Shown piece after piece: positions 56,401 to 64,000 of a stretch of DNA of 64,000 bases (within the stretch, counting starts at the first letter, position 1; each line of letters begins with the position of its first letter). A program made the position numbers and the translations under genes. Source of the stretch: Vigna angularis (Eukaryota; Streptophyta; Magnoliopsida; Fabales; Fabaceae); contig NC_068978.1 in the NCBI RefSeq assembly GCF_016808095.1, positions 20,390,806 to 20,454,805 on the forward strand, given 5' to 3'. Below the pieces are notes generated by a model. The model had not been told where the DNA came from. It searched no databases and saw nothing but the letters and a program-made list of their open reading frames with translations.

Positions 56401-59400
56401 CTTATTACAGTTGCAAATGGTCAACGTATACCTATATGCGGCTCTGGGAATATAATTTTGGACTCATCTATTATATTGAAGTTTGTTTTACATGTTCCTC
56501 AATTAGCTAATAGTCTTATCTCTGTGCAAAAGCTCACAAAGGATTTAAATTGTTCAATAACATTTTTTCCAACTTATTGTGTTTTTCAGGACCTTGCCAT
56601 GGGGAAGACGATTTTAACTGCTAAGGAGCAAAGTGAGTTGTATTTTTTAGAGTTTGATGACCAAAGCAAAACACAAATTATGAGTCAACAAGCTACATCT
56701 GAGACGTGGGCAAATTCCCAGATATGGCTACATCATCAAAGGCTTGGACATCCTTCATTTAGTCTTATCAAGTCCTTGTTTCCCCATTTGTTTACCAAAG
56801 AGTCTGTTGAGTCTTTTAATTGTGATATTTGTCAATTGTCAAAACACCATCGTGCATCTTATTCTATTAGTAATAAAAAGAGTATTTCTCCATTTGATTT
56901 AATTCACTCTGATGTTTGGGGTCCTGTCATAGATTCTATTTCCGAAGCCAAATGGTTTGTTACGTTTATTGACGATTGTACCCGTGTCACGTGGACATAC
57001 CTTATGAAAAATTAATCCGAAGTTTTTCAAATTTTTGTTAATTTTTTCCGTCTTGTCCAAAATCAATTTGGAAAAAATATCAAAAGAATTAGGTCTGATA
57101 ATGGTACTGAATATGTGAATCATGAATTTCTCAATTTTTTGTCTCATAATGGTATTGTTCATGAACTAACCTGTGTTAACACCCCTCAACAAAATGGGGT
57201 TGCTGAAAGAAAGAATCGTCATCTTCTTGAAGTAACTAGAGCTATTCTTTTTCAAATGTCTGTTCCAAAAAATTACTGGGGAGAAGCTGTGTTAACTGCC
57301 ACATATCTCATCAACAGGTTACCCACTCGTATCTTAAATGGCATTAGTCCTATAGAGTCTCTATTGTCTTTTGTTCCTTCTTCTTTCATAATAACGAGTC
57401 TACCTAGTCGAGTCTTTGGATGTGTTGTTTTTGTTCACTCTCATCATCCTAAGCGTGGTAAATTAGATCCCAGAGCTCTTAAATGTGTCTTTATTGGGTA
57501 TCCTTCTAATAAAAAAGGGTACAAATGTTATCATCCTCAGAGTCGTCGCGTCTTTATCACCATGGATGTCACCTTTCATGAAACACAATCCTTTTTATGT
57601 CAGTCCACCACTTCAGGGGGAGAAAGCACTTGAAGTGGATGAACTCTCCTTCTTGTCATTACCACGTTTGTCTTTGCAGGATGCCCAAGACCTCCTAAGC
57701 AATGAAGCTACCATAGTCCACAGTGAGGAAGAAGAGGAAGAAGACAAATTTTTTGGCAACAAATATGAAAGAAGAAAACAACCCACTTCAACTCTCGAGC
57801 AAGAAAAATTGTCTAATCCGGAGGTGAGGATCCCTGAAGATATCAATGAGGAGGAGGTAAGTATTACTGAGGATTTACCCATTGCATTGAGAAATGGAAG
57901 AAGATCATGTGCTAAATATCCTATTTCTCAGTATGTTTGCACTAACAATCTCTCTGATAAGCACAAAAGTTTTATTGTTGCCATTGATGCCACAGAAATT
58001 CCTACCTCAATCTAGGAGGCCATGAAAATTGAACATTGGAATCAACTTGGGAGATTGTTGATAAGCCAAGAGACAAGAAGGCAGTAGGGTATAGATGGAT
58101 ATTCACAGTGAAACATAAGGCAATGGGACAATAGAAAGATATAAAGCTAGATTGGTGGCAAAAGGATATACCCAAACATATGGGATTGACTATGAGGAGA
58201 CATTTGCCCCAATGGCAAAGATGAATACAGTTCGAGTTATTCTCTCTTTGGCTTCCCATTTTGGATGGGACTTACACCAGCTAGATGTGAAGGATGCCTT
58301 TCTTCATGGAAATCTAGATGAGGAAGTGTACATGGAGATTCCCCCACGTTTTGAAGTGAAAATGAAAGAAACAAGGTATGCCTCCTGAAGAAAGCATTGT
58401 ATGGTCTTAAGCAATCCCCTAGAGCATGGTTTGGAAGATTTACAAAAGCAATGGTTTCCTTGGGATACAGACAAAGCCAATGAGATCATACTCTATTCAT
58501 AAAACACTCTTCTACAGGTAAAATCACTCTATTACTTGTCTATGTGGATGATATGATTATTGCAGGAGATGATGAAACAGAAAAGTTGGCATTAAAAGAT
58601 AAATTGGCAGCTAAGTTTGAAATGAAAGACCTAGGAAAACTCAAATATTTTCTTAGAATAGAGGTTGCCTACTCCAAGAACGGAATTTTCATCTCCCAAA
58701 GGAAATATGTACTTGATCTCCTCAAAGAAACAAGAAAGCTGGGATGTAGAACCTCATCAGTTCCTATAGAGCAGAATCACATAATTGGAATGAAGAAAGT
58801 GCTCCTATAGAGAAGGCCCAATATCAGAGATTGGTAGGAAAATTGATTTAACTATCACACACAAGACCAGACATTGCTTGTGCTGTGAGTGTAGTGAGCC
58901 AATTTATGCATGATCCAAGAGAGAGACACATGCAAGCAGTTGACAAAATTCTCCAATACTTGAAGTCAAGTCTAGGAAAGGGGTTATTATTCAAAAGGGA
59001 AGACACATTGACTATGAAGATATATACTGATGAGGACTATGCAGGTTCTATTACCGATTGAAAATCTACTTCTGGGTATTGTGTATTTCTTGGAGATAGT
59101 CTGGTAACATGGAGAAGAAAAAAACAAGATAGAGTATCCCGTTCTAGTGCAGAAGCTGAATTTCGAGCCCTTGCTCACGGAATGTGTGAAGGACTCTGGA
59201 TGAAAATCATTTTGGATGATCTTAAAGTCAAAGTGGAGAACCCGGTGCAATTACACTGTGACAATAAGTCTGCTATGAGCATAGCCCATAATCCAGTACA
59301 ACATGACAGAACCAAACACATTGAAATTGACAGACATTTCATTAAAAAATTGACAGACATATCATTAAAGATAATCTTGACAGAGGATTTGTGATTACAA

Positions 59401-62400
59401 CTCATGTTCCTACAGAACTTCAAATAGCAGATATTTTTACAAAAGGGCTTCCTCCGGGTATATTTCAAGATCTTGTAGACAAGTTGGGAATGATTGATAT
59501 TCATTTACCAACTTGAGGGAGAGTGTTGTAATTAGAGAAAATATCTTTAGAATCTTCCTAATTAGAAGATATAGATATTTAATCTTTTATTTTATTTTGT
59601 TTTCCTATTTCCCTTTTTAGGAGAATTAGATTATTACAAATAGAGGATATGAGAATGTATTTTTCATGATTGATAATAATAAATTAGTCTTATTTTCAAC
59701 TATAATTTTGAAGGTTAAGGAGGTGGGGATTTGAAAAACTTGTGCAAAGATGAGAAGTGCAGTATAAACTTCTAATAGAAGTAGCAATGAAGACTTACTT
59801 TCTAAACTGGTCCACTCAATTTAAGTAATGTCTAGTTTTTCTTTAAAAGGTTTTTAAAGAGTTCCACTATAATCCAACTGATTACACAAGTATTCTCACA
59901 ATCACTTCTGGTTTATAAATGTACACAATGTCACTTCAGAGTATTCCCTCTATCTCCTCCAATGATAACGAACATAAGTACAATGTCACTAAGTAATTCC
60001 TAACAATAATGAGTATTTATAGTTGTGCTACTCCCGGATACAACAAATTAAAGTGCTAATTGATTACGATGATTCTGTAAGAGGATATGAAAACTAGGCT
60101 TTCCCTAAAGTGAGATAACTTCACAATAGTGTAAAATTTACAAAGAAAATTCACCGATTTAACACTCAGATTTAACAACACTTGAGGTTTACACAACAAC
60201 ACTACATGCAAAGATTATGTGGTGATATTTTTGTTTACTTGTTAGTTGTTCTACAAGACAAGACACTTCTATTCATAGACCTTGGAAAAACATTATTGCT
60301 AGTTGGCATGCTGATCTTCTGTTTGAATGTCTCAAGCTTTATTAGAAGTTGGTAGCCTTCTATCTAGCACCTATTTCTGTTACCTTTTTTGCTCTGATTA
60401 TCCTTTTCTTGCACGAACAACACCATATCTAGCATACTCTCCCATAAAAACTTTATTTGTTGTGTCAAAATCATCACGAAAAAGTGAGTCAACTTCTGGA
60501 GGTTGTATGGGGTGATGTTTGCAAGGTAAATTGTTGTATTTTGTGTAGAGCATCTTTGATTGTTGCAATTCTTTTGGTTGAGTGTCCTATTGTTTACACT
60601 TGTTTCATACGTTCTAAAGCTCTTACTTTGTCGACTAAACATTCTAATGCTTAATAGTCTGATGAGTAGAGGATAGATCATCTTCTGTTCTATTAAGACC
60701 ACTTAGATGAAATCATCATTTCACCAAAATTGAATATTATTTGTATTGGAATTCCCACATTGACTAGAAAGGACACTTCATAGTAAATAATTAGGTCAAT
60801 TTTGTGAGGATGAATTAGGCTTAAAGTCCACTCCGTAATATAACAAGATATTAGAGCCATGAGTTAGAATCAATCCTAACGAAATTTATTGTTTGTTGGG
60901 TATATTGTTTCAGCCATTATCGGATCGCTATGGGACCGCTATTAGATTGTTATCGAACTACCTATTAAAGTTCACTGCTTAACATAGTATTAGAGTCATG
61001 GGTTAAAATCTATCCTAATGAGATTTGTTTATTGTATCTATTGTGCCACCCACTGTTGAGCCATTAATGTGTAATCTCATGCTTGAGATATATGTCTCGA
61101 CATGAGGGAGTATGTTGGAGAGAAATACGGTAAGTTAACAGTATATAAGTTGGTGCAAGTCCCACCTTAGAAGCCAATTTTGTAAGGTTGAGTTAAGCTT
61201 AAAATCCACTTCTTAACATGTTCACTTCTTAACAATTTGTTATAATCAAACATTTGAAATGAACATGCTAGACAATTAGGAGTAAGCTAACATGGATAGA
61301 GTGTTGAAAGAGGAATGTCCATGTCTATTGGACTCTCCAGGTTTAATGAGACAAAGATTGAAGAGAAGCACTAGTAAGTAGCATGGAGAGGCTAGATGAA
61401 TCAAAGAATATTTAAGATTGATATGGCAAAATCACATCTAGGATTGTAACTAGAAAAACCTTGAATTATAACTAACCCTCATCTTTAAATTTCCATTTCT
61501 ATGTACCTTATGTGACATCTATTATGATAAAATTCCACAAGTATTTATTGAATTTCTATTGAAATTAAAAACATTTTTCCTGAGCTATTAAAGAGCGAAA
61601 CATTAGTACCACAACTCATTTAATTATGGACCTCTTATTTTCATTTAATCAATCAGAATAAGTGTTACGTATGATCATATTAATGAGGAATCATTTTTTT
61701 ATCAATTAGTACATTTGTTAAAGATATCTTTGTAACATTTTTAAAGGGTAGACTATATTGAAAAATTATGAATGAGAAGTAATTTTCAAGAAAAACTGGT
61801 GTCACTCTACAAGGAGACTGTCAAGAACAAATCTGCCTCTTGCTTTCACCATCGCAAGAAGGATTATTCATTGTCTAGGCCAGTCACATGACTCAGCTGA
61901 CGAATCAAGACACTCACATTCTCAAGACTTCTTTCATTAACAAGATTTTTTCACAAGGGATTCATTGAAAAGCAATGCATCTTGTTGAAGAAACACTTAA
62001 CATAAATTCATGCACTCCTTTATAATTTTTATACAGTAAAATAGAGGTGTATTGTCATGCATGAGTGACCAATATGTGAGATTGCAAGGAATAGAGGGAA
62101 AAAAGGAAAATAAGAAACAAAAAATTAACATTTCAGCTTTGCAACCTAATATAATTAAAACTACCTCAGCTTTTCTCTGCAACTTTGCTTCACCTTCAGC
62201 ATCAATACTGTCCAGTTTTAGCAATTGACTCATAAGCAACTCTGCCAACACAAGAAACTCTTTCTCAGCAGCTTTATTCCCACCATTTATAGCTACTTCT
62301 ATGGCAGTGACCTGAAAAGTTAAAATAATTCAACAATTCACTCTCCAATTCAGATGTTTCTATAATAAGTAGTAATTATACTTCAAAGATATGCTCACCC

Positions 62401-62655
62401 TATTTGAGAGCTTGTCCACCTCAGCTCTAACACTAGCAATAGCCTCAAAAGCTTTAGACATCTCATTTTGTTTTCTGGTTTCCTCAAGTTTCCTCTCTTT
62501 GCTAGCATTTCCCTCCAAAAGTAAAATCTTTGACTTGTCCTTTACACCTTCGAGGTGCAAATGCTGATTATCACCTTTTTCTATCCCTCTGAAGAAAAGT
62601 CGTTGCTCTTCAGGCTCTAAACCAGTTTTATTGACAAGTAGTTTCTTAACATCCC
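53412..62655 (-). CDS. BAG-family molecular chaperone regulator (ubiquitin-like + BAG domain), 3' part
   Basis: Minus-strand exons 62399-62655, 62165-62311 and 53412-53609 (stop at 53412), all joined in frame with GT-AG introns; upstream exons lie beyond the right edge. The first encodes the second half of a ubiquitin-like domain ([30 protein letters not shown]) and the first BAG helix ([14 protein letters not shown]). The second encodes BAG helices 2-3 ([31 protein letters not shown]). The third encodes [19 protein letters not shown] and the C-terminal signature [11 protein letters not shown] ... DWERFE. This is the layout of plant BAG1-4 type co-chaperones that bind the HSC70 ATPase domain and work in stress and programmed cell death control. 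No lesion is seen. The 8.55-kb intron 53610-62164 contains a copia element and a TRIM. Confidence 0.92.
53610..55240 (-). other. BAG intron, 3' part
   Basis: Intron sequence between the last BAG exon and the copia element. AT-rich up to ~54860. 54890-55220 is a GC-rich segment encoding low-complexity readings on the minus strand; it may be the untranslated leader of the copia element. No 5' LTR or primer site could be found. Confidence 0.45.
55244..59516 (+). pseudogene. copia gag-pol polyprotein (broken)
   Basis: 55244-55765: gag with [20 protein letters not shown] (copia-type N-terminus) ending in a stop. About 55985: zinc knuckle [19 protein letters not shown] (CX2CX4HX4C). About 56325: protease active site [12 protein letters not shown]. 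56700-57630: GAG-pre-integrase ([10 protein letters not shown]) and integrase with [22 protein letters not shown] and [15 protein letters not shown], with one stop at about 57013. 58150-58390: reverse transcriptase start ([38 protein letters not shown]). 58525-58560: YVDDM catalytic box. 59090-59400: RNase H ([16 protein letters not shown], [20 protein letters not shown]). At least six stops or frameshifts; not functional. Confidence 0.88.
55244..59698 (+). mobile_element. Degenerate Ty1/copia retrotransposon in the BAG intron
   Basis: Plus-strand gag-pol remnant in copia order followed by a polypurine tract (TTGAGGGAGAG) and a 175-bp 3' LTR (59524-59698, starting TGTTGTAATTAGAG, ending TTTTCA). 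The 5' LTR is not detectable, so the copy is 5'-truncated or rearranged. It lies antisense to the BAG gene in an intron. Confidence 0.85.
59699..60741. other. BAG intron, middle part
   Basis: AT-rich intron sequence between the copia element and the plus-strand TRIM. No recognisable coding region or element. Confidence 0.45.
60742..61218 (+). mobile_element. TRIM retrotransposon, copy 1 (plus), decayed
   Basis: Short terminal repeats of ~105 bp (60742-60845 and 61113-61218). The right one begins TGTTGGAGAG, both contain CCAATTTTGTAAGGTTGAGT-like sequence, and the right one ends CACTTCTTAACA. After the left LTR a mutated initiator-Met primer site (GATATTAGAGCCATG; TGGTATCAGAGCCATG is usual) is followed by a 267-bp non-coding interior and a polypurine-like GAGGGAGTA before the right LTR. 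Same family as 62723-63107. Confidence 0.7.
61235..62164. other. BAG intron, 5' part
   Basis: AT-rich intron sequence with no recognisable element; donor site GTAGTT (minus) at 62159-62164. Confidence 0.5.
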
Positions 62656-62722
62656 CTGTTATTAAAAACCCAAAATAAGAGAAATACATATATATCAATG
62701 GAAACAAAATACATTTTATTTA

Positions 62723-63107
62723 TATTAAGAAGTAAACTTTAAACCTAAATTAACTTCACAAAATCGGCTTGTAAAGTGAGGTTTGAACCCACATATATAC
62801 TTTAAATTAGTCTTATCTCTAGTTGATGTAAGACTTTCAACACACCCCCCTCAAACCGAGATATATACATCTCGTGCGTGGGACTAGACATTATTGGGTA
62901 GTGCAATAATGACCTGATAGCAGATGAAATGATATGTCCAACGAACATAAATCTCTCTAGGATAAACTCTAACAATGACTCTTACCATGTTAAGAAGTGG
63001 ATAGTAAGCCTGACTCAACCCAACAAAATCAACTTGTAAGGTGAGGTTTGCACCTACATGTATACTCTAAATTGGCCTCATCTTTAGTCGATGTGGGACT
63101 TCCAACA
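62723..63107 (-). mobile_element. TRIM retrotransposon, copy 2 (minus)
   Basis: 5' LTR 62988-63107 (minus-strand TGTTGGAAGTCCCACATCGA ... CTTCTTAACA, 120 bp), mutated initiator-Met primer site TGGTAAGAG (62977-62987), a 145-bp interior with no ORF, polypurine tract GAGGGGGGTG (62843-62852), and a 3' LTR 62723-62842 (TGTTGAAAGTCTTACATC...). The total of 385 bp is typical for a TRIM. No clear 5-bp duplication remains. Confidence 0.8.
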
Positions 63108-64000
63108 TGTTCAATATAGTAAAGACTACGTATGAGATTAATCTCCCTTGTTTTGAATATACACTGTATTTATAATAGAAGAAATATGGACTAAGCAAAA
63201 AATTCAAATAAGAAATAATAACAAACTAACTAAAGATAAAAGATAAAGATAAGATATCTATCTAAGATATCTAATAATTTAACATATGTAACACTCCCAC
63301 TCAAATTGGTGTATACAAATCGTATATATCAAGCTTGTTATACATATAATCAATTCTCGGTCCCCGAAAAGACTAAGTGAAAATATTTGTTTATGCACTC
63401 AAGCGATACCAAATTGTTAAAAAATTGCGAAGACAACATACTAACCTAGAAGACTCCCCCTGAGCAACAAATCCGGGAGGTTGTTCCATATAAATCTCTT
63501 GCAAATCGTCGTTGAGGAACACATTGTTCACATCCATTTGATAAAGAGGTCATTGTTGAAGAGCCTTCGTGGTATAAATAAACTAACAAAAGTCATCTTT
63601 GCCACTATTGACGAGTCAAACGCACGGGTAACAAAAGAGACAACAGCGAAAGAAGCCATGGACGAACAGGAGGGAGAAACTCTAAAAATCCAATATTCTC
63701 TAAGCACAGATCTTGAAAGAGGAGAAAGAGGCAAGCTGGTCTCTCTCAATTGCTGCCAAAGAGAAGACAGGACGCGCGTGAGAGTAAGTTGGAGCTTTGA
63801 TGAAAGCGTCGTTGACAGCACGGTGGTCGCTTGGCCGAGACAATCAAAACGGTGTGGTCGTCGGTCAAAACTGTAACTTCGGCTACAGTGACAACTGAAG
63901 ACGACAGTGACAACAACTTCGACAGTGGTGAGTGTAATGGCAGAGGCAACGAAAAGTTTTTCCTAAAAGAACGTGGCTCTTGATACCATGTTCAATATAG
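63108..64000 (-). mobile_element. Internally deleted Ty1/copia element, running off the right edge
   Basis: Left (3') LTR 63108-63293 (plus-strand TGTTCAATATAGTAAAG ... CATATGTAACA). The interior starts with a polypurine tract on the minus strand (GAGTGGGAG, 63294-63304). A primer site for initiator tRNA-Met, TGGTATCAAGAGCC (minus), lies at 63975-63988, and the second LTR begins at 63989 with the same TGTTCAATATAG. Only ~680 bp lie between the LTRs instead of 4-5 kb, so most of gag-pol is deleted. It borders the TRIM directly at 63107/63108. Confidence 0.85.
63430..63640 (-). pseudogene. copia reverse transcriptase remnant
   Basis: Minus-strand reading LYQMDVNNVFLNDDLQEIYM, EQPPGFVAQGES matches the copia RT segment around the catalytic MDVKNAFLHGDL block. 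Upstream VAKMTFVSLFI corresponds to the preceding SPVAKMTSVR.LFI block in another frame. About 60 codons of RT are left, with a stop and a frameshift. Confidence 0.8.

Overview
This window is nuclear DNA of a flowering plant, most likely a legume (perhaps a Phaseoleae such as Vigna or Phaseolus; the genus is a guess). It has spliced genes with GT-AG and GC-AG introns, AT-rich intergenic DNA, and a dense load of nested plant transposons, including repeats of a style common in legumes. Four host genes are supported: the 3' end of the ARP2/3 subunit ARPC4 (+, 1-1622), an early-nodulin-like phytocyanin (-, 23955-24777), an AMT2-type ammonium transporter with a large in-frame internal deletion (+, 26999-34181), and the C-terminal part of a BAG-family co-chaperone (-, 53412-62655, running off the right edge).

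The rest is mostly mobile DNA. 1894-4382 is a solo-LTR-like repeat carrying a 36-bp minisatellite. 6009-20182 is an Athila/Calypso-like Ty3/gypsy element (A, +) with gag and protease but no polymerase. It is split by a second member of the same family (B, -, 8775-15998) with a near-perfect 5-bp target duplication. 20183-23468 is a decayed CACTA (En/Spm) gene on the minus strand, interrupted by a 2.1-kb solo-LTR-like repeat (20660-22748) with a 6-bp target duplication.

The AMT2 introns hold a CACTA 3' end with a ULP1-type protease domain and a palindrome array (27994-29470), a foldback MULE-type MITE (30326-30600), and a complete 1.25-kb non-autonomous CACTA with TCA duplications (30964-32214). 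34922-35401 is a Cassandra TRIM with a 5S rRNA-derived promoter region in its LTR.

35797-51224 is bounded by ~380-bp inverted repeats. It contains a PIF/Harbinger transposase and its Myb-like partner, a plant-transposon-type ORF, a solo LTR of the A/B family, and two Mutator-like elements (39111-41122 and 43434-45020) with perfect 9-bp duplications. Each of these MULEs carries pieces of two unrelated host genes: serine carboxypeptidase plus FLX-like, and IPK2/IPMK plus AAA-ATPase. The 8.5-kb BAG intron holds a degenerate Ty1/copia element and a TRIM. A second TRIM and an internally deleted copia element close the window. No prokaryotic-type system, CRISPR array, tRNA gene or functional rRNA gene was seen. 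The window's interest lies in gene capture, nesting order, 5S-carrying and palindrome-rich non-coding elements, and the AMT2 lesion.
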